A stretch of 64,000 nt of DNA from Stomorhina lunata. Lineage: Eukaryota; Arthropoda; Insecta; Diptera; Rhiniidae. Position numbers and translations under genes: made by a program. Position 1 is the first letter of the stretch. The number at the start of each line of letters is the position of its first letter. The stretch is taken from NCBI GenBank assembly GCA_933228675.1, contig OW121740.1, positions 55,615,000 to 55,678,999 on the forward strand. Direction: 5' to 3'. Below the pieces are notes generated by a model, which worked only from the letters and a program-made list of their open reading frames with translations, made no database searches and was not told the DNA's origin. Positions 11,901 to 23,203 of this stretch are shown here, piece by piece.

Positions 11901-12355
11901 AAGTTGCACTAGAACATCCTTTCCACAATGGATGGTTGTTTTCCTGGGCCAATCGCAAAATCGCAAAAAATAGTGTATATCAATATACGTCATTTTTCGT
12001 TTTTATTTAGTTTTGATATATTAAAAATAGTGATTAATAAAAAAAAAAAAAATTATTAAAAAAAAAAAATTAATAATAAAAATAGTGTATGCTTTTTATA
12101 CACTATTTTTCTTTGAAATTATATTCAGAGAAACAACTAACTAAAACACCGTAACCTTCACTTACACAATTATTGATGAACAATTTCAAACACGAAATTA
12201 TAAGCTATTATTTCAATTGATCTTTTGACCCACTTTGTGGAAGTAGAATTATGCCAAATTTTGACCACATATAGAATCAGTTATGCAGATTCTTATAATG
12301 CAATAAAAACAAAATGGTGTATATGCGTATACACTATTGTTTTATTGAAGGGACG
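8972..12355 (-). mobile_element. 3384-bp DNA transposon with 28-bp TIRs and TCCT target duplication
   Basis: The ends 8972-8999 and 12328-12355 both read CGTCCC..AAAACAATAGTGTATA inward and match at 25 of 28 positions. They are flanked by TCCT on both sides (8968-8971, 12356-12359). The uninterrupted homolog at 40390 confirms that the site was empty before. A 4-bp target duplication plus the transposase type suggests a Sola-like superfamily, but I cannot confirm this without a search. Inside, 11910-11965 is a second diverged piece of the 3' coding region (compare 9880-9930), so the copy is itself rearranged. Confidence 0.85.
9448..11643 (-). pseudogene. DDE-type transposase pseudogene of the TIR transposon
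   Basis: The reading order on the minus strand begins with an acidic N-terminus (11566-11219), rich in Asp and Glu and ending in RKRKVKSGG. A short gap of about 55 bases ends in TTATAG and looks like an intron. Next comes 11162-10416 with RQSGKAYVTKRGK, LPKSVNCKCRHKCIEQI and KKRIAINAEFWELSDY, a block I know from a common insect transposon-protein family. A frameshift near 10555 leads to HKPKKDTCYTCERY, a zinc-ligand-like pair of cysteines. Another near 10395 leads to 10369-9908 with LTFDLQYVL, WDETQGQRGSDEI, FYSDCCGGQNRNR and YLESGHTQMEVDCMHSTIE. The C-terminus continues through further frameshifts to 9448 with IPKEFHSFYLNL. A possible first exon (ATG at 11643, donor CACG|GTGAGT) is speculative. 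At least four frame breaks make it dead. Confidence 0.8.
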
Positions 12356-12702
12356 TCCTAACAAAATATATGGATCTGTCGTATTACTATCAAGTTCTTT
12401 ATCCTAACTAAATATATAGCTAAACGAAAAGTATTTAACGACTTATTAATGTAAAACCATACCCGGTTACGATAACGTAACCGGGTAACCGTAAACAGAT
12501 ACTAGGGAAACCACTTACACACTTTTGAATGTTGAACTATAAAGCTCCTGCAACCGAAGTAAAAACTTTTTTCCAATTTGATCCACGTTTCGAATTTGCT
12601 GCACCCTCGTAGATATATAAGATATGTTTCTAAATTTAACTCAACTTGATGGTGGGTATATAAGATTCGTCACAGCCGAATATAACACTCTTACTTGTTT
12701 TA

Positions 12703-12971
12703 CATTGCAGTCATTTGGACTGCTTTGGGGCAATCTAGGTATATACAAAGTTTCCATATTTCTAGTGTTAAAATTTTTCCCCTACTTTTCTACAATGTTT
12801 CTGTTTGTGTAGTTGTTGTTCTGTGTCTATAAGCAGAACAACATTTTTCTCTTAATGTTTTGCTGTAAGAGTAGAGCAACATTTTTCTCGTTATCTACAC
12901 TCCCTCTCTCTCTCTCTCTCTCTGTTGCTGTTAACTTTAGATAATCCATTTGTACAACGTATGGATGAGTG
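12703..12971. other. short unassigned stretch with a (CT)n tract
   Basis: Holds a (CT)n microsatellite at about 12901-12922 and otherwise no feature I recognise. Confidence 0.5.
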
Positions 12972-13777
12972 CCCAGTAAGAACAGTGTCAAACGTTTGAA
13001 ATAGGATGACTTTTACATATGATATCAAACGTTTTTTCAAACATTTTTCAAACCTGAACAGATGTTTGAGATTCAAATTCATTTTCAAATGAGGGTTTGA
13101 AAAATGAGAGTTTCTCAAATTGAGAAAAAAGCTTATTCTCAAATCATTAACAAACCCTAACATGACTTGAGAATAATTTGAAAAATGGTGTTATATAAAT
13201 TTGATATCGAACAATATTATAATGTTTTTTCAAACTTAAAAAAAAAATGTTATGTTAAAAAAACAATAATGTTTAAGATATTTTAATGGAATGGCATTGC
13301 ATTTCAAAAAAATTCGTTATTTCTTTCGGATTTTTTTTTAAATTGATTCATATTTGACCATAAAACCTTGCTTAAAAGAAGTCAAGATTAAAAATTCAAT
13401 AACATTCATATACATAAGTAGATTTTCTTTGTTTCTTAAATTTTTTTTGCCTAACAATAAAAAAATTATATTTTAAGCAAAAAGAATTCAAATATGATGC
13501 ACCGTTTTCAAAAACAAAATAAACAAACTCAAAAATATCAAAAATACAACGCCATTTTATTTATGTTCCACATGTAGATGATATCCACATTTGAAAAACC
13601 TTTGAGAATGAGGTTTGATAATGATTTGAAAATAAAGGCATTTCTCAATTTGAGAATAAAGTCCCCTTTTTGTTGAGAACGCTATTATTTTCAAATCAGT
13701 ATCAAACGTTTGACCTTTGAAAAAGATTTATTTTCAAATCATCCTCAATTTGAGAAAAAACCTTTTTTCTTACTGGG
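12972..13777. mobile_element. foldback MITE built from TTTGA/TCAAA motifs
   Basis: The ends are inverted: CCCAGTAAGAA at 12972 and TTCTTACTGGG at 13777. The inside is dominated by short inverted motifs (TCAAACGTTTGA, CTCAAATTTGAG, TTTGAGAAT, CTCAATTTGAG), giving many possible foldbacks. A clear target duplication is not visible; GTG is possible. There is no coding capacity. Confidence 0.55.
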
Positions 13778-14136
13778 TGTGTTCTTGATCGTGTGAGAAT
13801 GTATTCGAACATGCATGAACATTCGCAAGCCGAATTGTTAGTGTAATCGACAATAGCAGCTCTTTGTTTACATCTGTAGAAAATGCTAGAAGCTCTCTTC
13901 TTTTCTATAAAAGGCTGACGAGCTGATATCGTGGAAGAGTTTTAATTGAGACGCGTATAAGAGAACATTGAGACTAAGAATATTTGTAAAGCAATTTTGT
14001 GAAGTGTGTTTAAGTGATTAACTCTAAAGTTAATAAAAATATGACTTTGTAAAAAAGACATAAAATGTTTTAATTTTGTTTTCGGTTGTTTGCAAAAAGA
14101 ATTCCTCCCACGTTTTTAAAGGAAAAACGTAACAAT
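13778..14136 (+). mobile_element. candidate solo LTR
   Basis: It begins TGTGTTCTTGATCG and ends AAAAACGTAACA, so it has TGT..ACA borders. Inside are a TATA box (CTATAAAAGG at 13905-13914) and AATAAA at 14032-14037 in the order and spacing of a retroviral-type LTR. No second LTR or internal region is present, and no clear target duplication is seen, so a solo LTR is inferred. It could instead be a fragment of some other promoter-bearing element. Confidence 0.45.
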
Positions 14137-14383
14137 ATGAACAAAGATTCATTTGGTACATCAAATAATACTCTTAGTTGATCTTCAAAACACTTCCGAA
14201 AATATTGAACTGGTTGAAAGTAGTTTACGTGGAAATACAGAAAAGTGCTGCCACACTGGAACTTCTACGAGCGATTACACAGTTCCACAAATGAAACTTG
14301 AAAAGCGACCTAGTGGGGATTATATGCCAATGCGAGGACATACAAAAACAATTTTCAAAGATTTCAAAACTAGTGCTGGTGCT
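14137..14383. other. unassigned, merges into a LINE-b fragment
   Basis: An open frame runs 14153-14431 but only its end is LINE-b-derived; the first part has no motif I recognise. Confidence 0.35.
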
Positions 14384-14556
14384 AAATTAAAAAAAAAAGA
14401 CCAAGTAGAAGAAAATCTTTCAAAACTTTGACTACGAAATTGGAGAATATGGGCACAAGATAGAGGCGCGTGAAATTTTAAAATATGCTTGGCCTTTGAC
14501 CTAAACAGGTTGTAACTATAGGCCATTTAAGTTAGTGAGTTAGTAAGTAAGTATTT
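14384..14556 (+). mobile_element. LINE-b 3' end
   Basis: Codes KDQVEENLSKL and then RNWRIW.QDRGA across a stop, followed by CCTTTGACCTAAACAGGTTG, TATAGGCCATTTAAG and a decayed TAAG tail. It is the same terminus as at 789, 19870 and 33150. Confidence 0.7.
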
Positions 14557-14719
14557 GATTTGACCTACTACGAGTACATATAATACTTTATGTATTTGGG
14601 TTCTGTTTCCTGCCGTTTTTTTTTCAATATAATTTTTTAAAATGCATTTTTGATCTTATCTTGATAGTACATATTTATACTTGTGATCAAAATGTTTGTC
14701 GAATCTATAAAGCTATATA

Positions 14720-15640
14720 CGTAGCATATAAGAGTTGTTATAGATGGGATATCGTCCGACATGTTCAAGATCAATTCGGGGGTACCACAAGGCTCTGTTC
14801 TTTCTCCTACTCTATTTCTTATTTTTCTAAATGACCTTCTTTGACAAACTTCCAACCCTATCTACTCTTTTGCAGATGATAGCAACATCTGTCATTCGTA
14901 TTCATTTAACTATAGGCCAAGCATATTGGAAATCAATTCCAAGAGGCAAACCATGAATGATACGCTTAATTCCGACCTATCTACAATATCCGATTGGGGT
15001 CGTTTGAACAGGGTCGATTTCAACGCTCGAAAGACCCAATGTTGTGTGTTAACACATAAACGCGTTACGAACAATGTTGCATCATCTGTAATTATGGGTG
15101 GTATAAATATTGAGGAATTAGAAACTCTTGATGTTCTAGGCATGAAAATTTAGTGTGATGTCCGCTGGACTAATCACGCTTTTCAAGCGTCGAAAGAAGC
15201 ATTCAAGTGTCTCGGTTTTCTAAAGCGGTGTAAGACATACTTCATTCCAACTGATCTCCTTAATATCTATACCACATATATCCGACCGAAAATGGAATAC
15301 AACTCTCATGTATGGGCCGGTGCTTCAAAGTCCATTTTGGAGCTTCTCGACAGCGTACAAGAGGGGGCGAAGGTGCTTATCGGTGACGGTAGGGCCTCAT
15401 TGGAGCGATAGAACAGTGAAACGCAGCCCACATTACGACTATAATGTGGGCTGCGTTTCACTGTTCTATCGCTACTATAATGGGATGTGCTCAAATGAAA
15501 TTAGGGATCTTGTTCCTGAAACCCGTATATTTCTTCGTAGCACACGCAACTCTACAAGGGTTCATCCCTTTGTAGTCGATTTTCCAGTGGATCGCACGAC
15601 GCACTATAGAGAAAAACGCCGTACAGCGCGAATGTGAAAT
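14720..15640 (+). pseudogene. jockey-type reverse transcriptase C-terminal half
   Basis: In frame pieces I read SGVPQGSVLSPTLFLIFLNDLL, then YSFADDSNICHSY with the catalytic FADD at 14869-14880. Next is an open piece (14926-15153) with LNRVDFNARKTQCCVLTHKR, a stop after VLGMKI, then HAFQASKEAFKCLGFLKR, IYTTYIRPKMEYNSHVWAG and RRNVGCVSLFYRYY. The order palm, thumb, connection is that of jockey-group RTs. Stops and the foldback at 15404 make it non-functional. The endonuclease and most of the fingers are missing through 5' truncation. Confidence 0.8.
15404..15473. repeat. perfect 32-bp inverted duplication, 6-bp spacer
   Basis: The arms 15404-15435 and 15442-15473 are exact reverse complements. 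The arm sequence is ordinary LINE-c coding sequence (RRNVGCVSLFYRY region), so one arm is a snap-back copy of the other. Confidence 0.95.
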
Positions 15641-15802
15641 AAACTTCCTGCATCAGTCTTTCCCTCTAATTATGATATCCAAAGGTTCAAATCAAATATA
15701 CTCCCTCTATCCTCTTTCCCATAACCTATTTCCCTAGTTCCATCACATATGCATATGTAGGGGTCACCCCCTGAGTGTTGGTCCAATACAAAAAAAAATT
15801 CA

Positions 15803-18006
15803 TCAAAACTTAAAGTGCGTTTGGAAAACAATTTATCGAAGGTAAAACTAAAATATTACAAATACTCGAACTCTGTATTACAAATGATCAAAATTATGTT
15901 TGTGAAAAGTGATCAGGTACAAGTCCCCAAAAATAAGATTAACGAAGTGGAGGAGAAAAAAAAGGAAACAAATATCATATTTGAGGTTTAGACATATTTG
16001 AAGGTGTTGCCAAAATAAAACACATTTTCAACTCTCACACATGCAGCCAAGTTGCAACCTGGCACAGCTTTTCCATTACAAAAGTTAAAGTAAATTGCAT
16101 TTTGCAAAAAAAAACCTAAAAAGAAGCCAAAGGCAAACAACTGTAAGTTTTAATAAAATTCAAAATCCTAGTAAGAAAATAACAAAAAAATTTTAAAACC
16201 TATTATTTAGTTTTTTTTGTCTTGCAGGTGAAGAAAAAGCTTAAGCCAATAAAGTTTAAAAATAAACAAAACTTAAACAAAAAAATGCCAAAACCAATAA
16301 ACAAAAAAAAGGAAGTTGTTAATTATACAAGACAAATTGTTAAATGCAATAAAATAAACTATAATTTGCAATAAAGTTTTTGTTAATAATTGAAGACATT
16401 AAAGATCATAGAGTGCCAGATGATCATATGGCGATGATGTCAACCCCAATTTGTTTTTACGGGTCAATCGTTAGCTATAGCGTCATGCTATCGTAGAAAT
16501 TGCAATTTATCTTTATTTTATTTGTTTTTTGTTTAAACAAAAATTATATTTAATTTCTGATATAAACAAAATATCAATAATAATAGTTGAAAGCAACAAA
16601 AAAACTTCATCCGTTTTTATGTCCGTCCTTTCCAATAACTATTTATTTATGTTATTAGAAGTAAATTTGGCCGATCGTACATTAAACTTCAAGTATCGAG
16701 TATCTTTGGCGAGTAAGCAGGTAAGTCACACTTACTATATGTTTCAGTCTCGGTATCTCACTGTATCTTAGCAAATGTCGTATATAATGTCCAACTGTGT
16801 CTAAATGCAATTAATCTACAAATAACACTGAGACATAAATGGCATTAGTAGCAACAAAAACCACAAGATGAAAAACTAAAGTTACAGCAACGGTTTTAGT
16901 CAGATAGGAAAATATATTCATACATAAATACTTAATAAATATTGGGTAAGGGAACAATAAATTCGTTGCTTAATGACTCAAAATTCCAATCGTGGATCTT
17001 GATATGATTCAAATTTTTAACATTGCACAGTGGGATTGTTTAAAAATAGAATGGGCACCTGGGACTCATAAATCACTTAAAACTATATATAATTGTCATT
17101 TCCAAACCGATTTGAAAAATCATACTATATAACAAATATATAGGTCAAGATCAACTATATATTACGGTTTAAAAGATATTTGACTTCAAAAAATAAAATT
17201 TTAAATTTCGTCCCATAATGTACCGATTTTTTACTAATATCTGATCTATATATAAACCGATTTTCTTGATTTAAAGTTTTCTAGATAAAGAACAAAATTT
17301 TAAATATTTTATGGGCAAGAAGTGTATTAAAAGCTTTACTATGTAAAAAGTTACAAGTGCTTAAAGTTAATATTTAAAAAATAAACCATTTGTCCCCGTT
17401 TTTTTTTGGGTAAAAAGTATTTTTAGTGTTTTTTTTAGTTATTTAACAAATTTCTTAAGAAACATATAACATGTTTATAATTTAACTAAGTTAAAAAATA
17501 ACTTCTTGTTTATTCGGTGTTAGTACCAGAGTCTCTCGAATTAGACCTATTGTTTACGGAAAATTAAATTTTGATCCATAGTTCCTCCGAACACACACGA
17601 GCTGTAAAAAAATTCATCAAATTTTTATGGACCAAGGTGTTTTTAATTACATTGCAAAAGGACTTTGTTGCCCGGAAAGTGGCCAATCAACTAGAGCAAA
17701 AAAAAAAACTAAAAATAGTTTTGGAAATTTTTCAAATTTTTTTAGAAATTCTGGGATTTGTGTAACTAAAAATATTTTTTTAATTTTTGTATTTTTTTTT
17801 TCTTAAAAACTTTTGTACCATTGCAAATTTTTTTTAAAATATATTTATAAATAATTTTTGTAATCCAAGATCTATTATTGTTAATACAGATAAAATAAAC
17901 ATTAAGGCTGTTTTCATGTTTTCTAACAAAAGTCTTATTTGCTTCTTTAATACTTCATATTTTTTATGATATTTTTGTACGGAGCACACAATTTCCTTTA
18001 TTTTGA
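15803..18006. other. unassigned AT-rich sequence
   Basis: Long A/T-rich stretch with homopolymer runs and small open frames (16529-16771, 17571-17765) that show no motif. 16985-17020 weakly resembles 29430-29460 (a phrase close to GATCTTGATATGATTCAAATT). No gene is supported. Confidence 0.45.
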
Positions 18007-18240
18007 CCCAGCAAAGCTTTTCATTACCAAATAATGAGTTAAACAGCTAAACTATTGAACACGAACTACTTACTCATTCGCTGTTTAAGTCATTACATTA
18101 ACAAGGGGATGTCATTGTAGGCAAGTAGGTACTTACCAATTGCAGAAAAGTAATGACTTGGGTAAGCAATTGGAAGACAACAGCAAAAACTTTTTTGTTG
18201 TTGTTTTATTAAAAAAAAATATATTTTTAAACGAAATACA
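18007..18240 (-). mobile_element. SINE body, headless copy
   Basis: The reverse complement matches 6255-6496, ending in AAGCTTTGCTGGGTC. The tRNA-like head is replaced at 18241 by unrelated sequence (GTCCGTCTGGCTGGACCC). Confidence 0.6.
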
Positions 18241-19099
18241 AAATTTTTCCGTCCGTCTGGCTGGACCCTAGGGTGACAGGAAACATTTTTTTTCTTTGAT
18301 TTCAAATATTTTTCTACGGATTATTGTTACACTAGGTCCAAAAGTTTAGATCTGGAAATTTGAGCCAAATCGGACTACGTTCTATGGGCGCGCATCGGGT
18401 CCAAAGTTTAAGAGCCCATTTGTATGCGGAAAAATGGGTTATTTTTTTTGTTTTTGCGAAATTTAGACCAAAAATAAATAATTATTACAAGAAAAAATAA
18501 TAGAATATTAAAGAGAACTAACACAGCTTGATTTCAAATCGTGAAAGACGAAAATCCATAAGGTAGTTTTCAAGTTATTGCAGTTTCCCCCAGAAAATTA
18601 ATGTCCTTGAAAAAGCGCCTAAGGATATGCAAAAAAAATTGCATATCCTTAGGCGCTGCATTGGACATGGTTTATCATTAAATAGCTTGTTACTAGTGAA
18701 TTGTTCAGTTTTGTGTAAATATAGTCAAATTTACTTAGTTTTTTTATGTTGAAAAATGGTATATTTTTCTCAGGTCGCTTTCAAAAATCATTTTTTAATT
18801 TTTTGAAAATTTTGTTCAACAAATATTACAAAATTTGCTCTCCAGTGTGTTAAAACAGACAAATGGGAGAATAAACTCCAAAAAAATTAGGGCGATATCT
18901 TGAACCGTTTCGCCGTACCTGCGATTTCAAATTGATGAATTTCGCGAAAATGTAAATTTTTGGGCCAAATTCGAGTAAATGCTCGGTAAATTTTACTTGT
19001 GTTCAATTTCAACAAAAAAGATAATTAATATTATTGCTTCGTTTATGGAAAGCCTATGCTAAAGGGTTTTTTTAATATTGGACGAGATTAACCCTTTCT
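18241..19099. other. unassigned, with one snap-back palindrome
   Basis: No gene. The only structure is the inverted duplication 18614-18632/18639-18657: exact 19-bp arms around six A bases. Confidence 0.5.
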
Positions 19100-19752
19100 T
19101 CACAGCGGTCAAATGTCAAAACTTGGATTTTCAGATAATTTTCATACCAAGATTACGAAATATCAAGTAATAATTAGCTATTGAAATTCGTCAAAATCGG
19201 TCCATTATTTATGGTATCTCCCATAGGTCCCACTTCCTGGAATTGATATTTTTGCCACAAAAATCAATATTTTTTCATGAAATTTAAAACATATGCTGCT
19301 TATGTAAACCTGTAAATTACTGTACCAAATTTTGTTGAAATCGGACCACATTTGACCATAGCATACAAACTCTTCTGTCCAAACGTACTAAATGAGACAA
19401 AAATCAGTAAAACGCTCGTAAATCTTAAGATAATGAGAATTTCAAGTTTATTTTTTGCATACATAATCTTTGTAAAAACTGTAATTTCAATAGCCATGGT
19501 CCCACTATCAAAAAAATGATCTATGCCAAATTTCATCAAATTATCTTTAGAATTGCTACCTATACTTTGATTACATAGTTTACATGGGGGTCCAGCCAGG
19601 CGGACGGACGGACGGACTGACATCGCTAAATCGACTCAGAAAGTGATTCTAAGCCTATTGGTATACTAAAAGGTGGATCTAAGGCAAATATTTATATCCG
19701 TTACATACATCAGCACAAACTTATAATACCCTTTCACCTATGGTGGTGAAGG
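19100..19752 (-). mobile_element. mini-me-like fragment, reverse orientation
   Basis: The right edge carries CCTTTCACCTATGGTGGTGAAGGG (the start hairpin in reverse). Next, moving left, are CATCGCTAAATCGACTCAG and (GGAC)n at about 19593-19618, the reverse of the (GTCY)n start. Further left are CATTTGACCATAGC units. The other terminus is not seen. Confidence 0.65.
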
Positions 19753-19769
19753 GTGATAGAAAGGCGAAG

Positions 19770-19890
19770 AAGTGTAAAATATTTCAAAGCTTGGGTTACG
19801 AAATTGGTGAATATGCGCACAAGATCGAAGCGCATGGAATTCTAAGATATGCTCGGCCTTGACAGTTGTAAATATAGGCATTTTAAGAAA
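19770..19890 (+). mobile_element. LINE-b 3' end fragment
   Basis: GGTGAATATGCGCACAAGATCGAAGCG, ATGCTCGGCCTTGACAG and ATAGGCATTTTAAG are the family's terminal segments in diverged form. Confidence 0.55.
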
Positions 19891-20723
19891 GTAAATACCA
19901 ATCATTTGGCGGAAACTGAGTTAAGATTAATGTTCAACGAAATTCCTTCTTTTACCACCCAAGAAATAAAACAAAAACAAACTCCAAATTTTAAGTTTTT
20001 GTAGTTTCTTTCAATTAGTTGCCTTAAATTAAAAACTGAAAAGCAATTTGTTGCAACAAGCATTAACAACAACAGCAGCAACAACAATAATAAAACTTAA
20101 CATTGTCATATCTCACGACAATAATCTAATGACTTTTATTTACCACCAAAAAAAAATGTATATTAATATTGCAAAAAGCAAACAAAAAAAGTCTTTTTGC
20201 TTAAATTAATAAATTAATTTTATTAAATTTATACAATAATAAAAATAAAAACAACAAAGTATATTAACAAATCTGTTCGTTAGATGGTTTTGGTTTTCAC
20301 GCTAGCCTAAATATGAGTGAGTGACTGAGCTTACATGTGTTTTCGTTAAATTATCCAAAATATTACGAGTATATCTGCGAGTATTCATTTCGTGTTAGTT
20401 TTGAAAATTTTTACGCAATTAGCGACACAAAGTCAAATTTTTCGCTTATGGTAATTTATCATGACACTCCAAAAACAATGCACATACTTACCACTATCCC
20501 CTGTTTGAAATCATAAGAGCAACAACATGGAAAGCATACTAATGCTCTTGTGTAGTGCTGCTGTTAACCCATTATGTGCATAGTGTAATTTTGTGTATTT
20601 TGAAATTTCAGTAGTTTAAATGTTTCGTTGATTGTTTATGTGATTCCCAACTTGTATTGTAGGACCTTAAATTTCAATTTAAACATTTCACATGGTCTCG
20701 GTTTTCAAGTACCGGTTTTATAT
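19891..20723. other. unassigned AT-rich sequence with (CAA)n
   Basis: CAACAACAG-type low complexity at about 20055-20095; nothing else recognised. Confidence 0.45.
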
Positions 20724-22055
20724 CTTTTGTTATCCTTGACTCCTAGTGGAGCATAGGGCCTCAACCATCCTTTTATAATGAACTCTATTGCGAAATGTTA
20801 GGTATACGTCATTTCATGAATAGTTTACGGCATCAATTGACTTTCTCTACGTTCTAGCAGGTACATAAACAAAACGGCAGCTTCCCTGTAATGTTGGTAT
20901 TTGGCCTTCGAAGTGTGTGGTCTATCCACCGCCATTTTCGTTGACATACCTCTATAGAAGTAGGGATTTGGTTTGTCGAATTTAGTAGATTTTCATTTTT
21001 TATGCCACCATATATTAAGGATTTGCTGCAAGCATTTGTTTTTAAAGGTTTGTATGAGCTTATCGATGGCATTTGTGCGTTTCTAAGTTTCGCAACCATA
21101 ATACAAGATGGACTTGACATTTGAGTTGTATATATTTCTAAATAGGTCGGAGAATGCCGAATGCAGATTTTGCCTTATTAAAACGCTATTCAATATCCTC
21201 GTCGGAGCCACCTTTTATAGATACCAAACTTCCAAGATAATTATAGGTACCTACACATCCAATAACCTCGTTAACTACATTAAGGTTTGCGCCATAGCCT
21301 CCAGGCGTAAGCTTTGTTTTGCACACGTTTATTTCCAGGCCAGCTGCCTAGATTCAACAAAGATAGCGTTAGTGTTTTCTAAAATGTGACCTGAGCTTTG
21401 GCTTAGAAGACATACGTTTCAAGTTCTAGAATTGTTTAAAGGGTGTACATTGGATACCGTGTCCACCATTCAAAGCTGTGCGCATTATGTTGTCGATGGC
21501 GGGAATAAAAAGTGTAGGTGACACGATACATTCTTGTCATACTTCAGTATTAACTTCGAACGGATTTGACAATTGCCTGAATTAAGATCAGTATTTGTTC
21601 GTTCGCGGAGTGTAGCGGAAACTGCATCGGATATTCTGTTTAAAATAACTCAAATTTACTTAGTATTTTACTCGAAATTGGAAGAAGTGTTATACCCCTG
21701 TAGCTATTGCAGAGGTATTGGAAGAGCTTCTTTTTCCCATATTTTACACACAAATGGGCGCCACAGTTTCGTCGCTTCTTCAATATCACATAAAAGCATC
21801 TCCGCTGAGATATTGTCATTGCCCGGGGCCTTGTTGCGCTTAAGTCTTTAAATATTGTTCTTCACTTCTTGTATTGTTGGTAAATTGTCTGAAATTCTAT
21901 TTAATATATTATTATACACTTCCGTCAGTGGATGTAATCCAATTGGATTGTTTAATGTTGACTTGAAGTGTTCCATCCAGCGTAATAGTTGTACATCCGA
22001 AGTTGAGACAAGTGTACCGCTAATACTTAAGATGAGAATATTCCCGTAAGTAGCC
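20724..22055 (-). pseudogene. LINE-a copy, degraded RT pseudogene
   Basis: Reading right to left on the minus strand it follows the better copy at 23204-24717: KRNKAPGNDNISAEM near 21830, YRGITLLPI near 21690, then connection and C-terminal blocks CQRKWRWIDHTLRRPNTNI near 20920 and the tail GGAGTCAAGGATAACA at 20730-20745. It is broken by many stops and frameshifts. The longest open piece is 20854-21120, 88 codons from the C-terminal region. It is 5'-truncated before the RT fingers. Confidence 0.75.
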
Positions 22056-22737
22056 AGAAGACCTTAATTATTAAAACTTACCCATTCGAGATTTCTGAAT
22101 AAGTTTTTTATTGGTTTTTCCTTGCGCTTCCTGACGCGTAGGATTCAGATGAAGTTCTTTGAAGATGATGATTCCCAAGTATTAGCCAGATGCTTTTCAT
22201 ATTTCAGGAGCTTTCCTCGTCAAGCTCATTACTTAACTTTGTGATGAAGACATACCCCGCGCTCCTTAGTTCATTTAAAAATGACATTATACTTATTTCT
22301 TCTAGGCATTCTTTAGGCACTCTTGTTAATCTACTCTAGTGCAGTATCCGTTGATCTGGATATTTTGTCACTATTATATTGCTTCATTTGGTATTTTTCA
22401 AATCTATACATTAGCAAGCCAGTAGATTTGGTGAAACTCCATAGGAACTTGTCATTTAGTACAAAAATTTCTTGCCTACGATCTCCGTTTCCTTCATCAA
22501 ACCTTCTTTGACGGTGTGAGTTAAAAAGTTAGTATTACATTTCTAGAATCTGATGAATTTGAATTCCGAGTCTTATGAAATATGCCTTGGTTCTGGTCGA
22601 GTTGTTATAAGTATCTAGAGTTACTATTGACAATATCTCGTACATTTTTGTCAGAGCTGCATGATCGGAATCAACAGCATGCTTGTCCCAAAAGGCAATA
22701 AGTTTGAATCGTCTCTGGATCCAGCCTATACAGCGAG
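22056..22737. other. unassigned
   Basis: May still be a much-diverged upstream part of the LINE-a copy to its left, since the reading direction continues, but I find no endonuclease or linker motif. Short frames at 22323-22511 and 22535-22759 have no recognisable domain. Confidence 0.35.
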
Positions 22738-23192
22738 TTATGGAAAGTATATTCGACATCTATATAACAACTTGGAAATATGCCGAAGACATTGCATTTT
22801 AAATGAAACTCCACTTGTCTTTAACAACCATTGTAAAGACAATCGGACCAGTGTGAATCCTCTGGAATTAACGGAATCCAAAGTATATCCGACATCTATA
22901 TAAAACTCTGGGGCCAAATCGTCGCATTCGATATTGATCAAAATGTAAGATATTTCGGAAACATTAATATGTTTGAATATCAAATTTATTAAACTTTTTA
23001 CAAAATAAATTATTTTTATAAATCCCTAAGGTATGCTACATAATATTTGCTTAAAAGTCTGAGTTCTTGATGGATATTGAATGCTGCGATTTGGACCAAG
23101 GAAATATACCGAAGATATTGCATTTTAAATGATACTCGACTTGTCTTTCACAACCACTTTAAAGACTTTCGGACCATTTATAATCTCATATT
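22738..23192 (+). repeat. two tandem-like units of a ~355-bp repeat
   Basis: GGAAATATGCCGAAGACATTGC..CTTGTCTTTAACAACCA..GACAATCGGACCAG (from about 22770) recurs in diverged form from about 23100. A shorter phrase (AAAGTATATCCGACATCTATATAA) recurs at 22745 and 22880. It looks like a piece of a decayed tandem repeat. The second unit is cut at 23203 by the LINE-a insertion. Confidence 0.5.
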
Positions 23193-23203
23193 AGTCCCCT
23201 GAA

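Larger units (their letters stand above)
7985..12702 (+). mobile_element. mini-me-like element interrupted by a DNA transposon
   Basis: 7985-8971 matches the interior of the element at 38886-40769, and 12360-12702 matches its right end (12702 ends CTCTTACTTGTTTT). The homologous sequence breaks at 8971 and resumes at 12356, exactly at the edges of the TIR transposon between them. Its own left end with the main (GTCY)n tract is missing. Internal units end in CCATAGCTCCCATATAAA and recur every 150-200 bp. Confidence 0.7.
14700..15802 (+). mobile_element. LINE-c (jockey-like), 5'-truncated copy
   Basis: A 5'-truncated non-LTR element that begins inside the RT and runs to GGGGTCACCCCCTGAGTG.TGGTCC followed by an A tract. 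Three other copies share the same 3' end. It carries a palindromic inverted duplication at 15404-15473. Confidence 0.8.

Noticed and set aside
21108..21389. Plus-strand open frame over the LINE-a at 20724-22055
   Set aside because: Antisense shadow of the RT C-terminal region; the motifs are on the minus strand.
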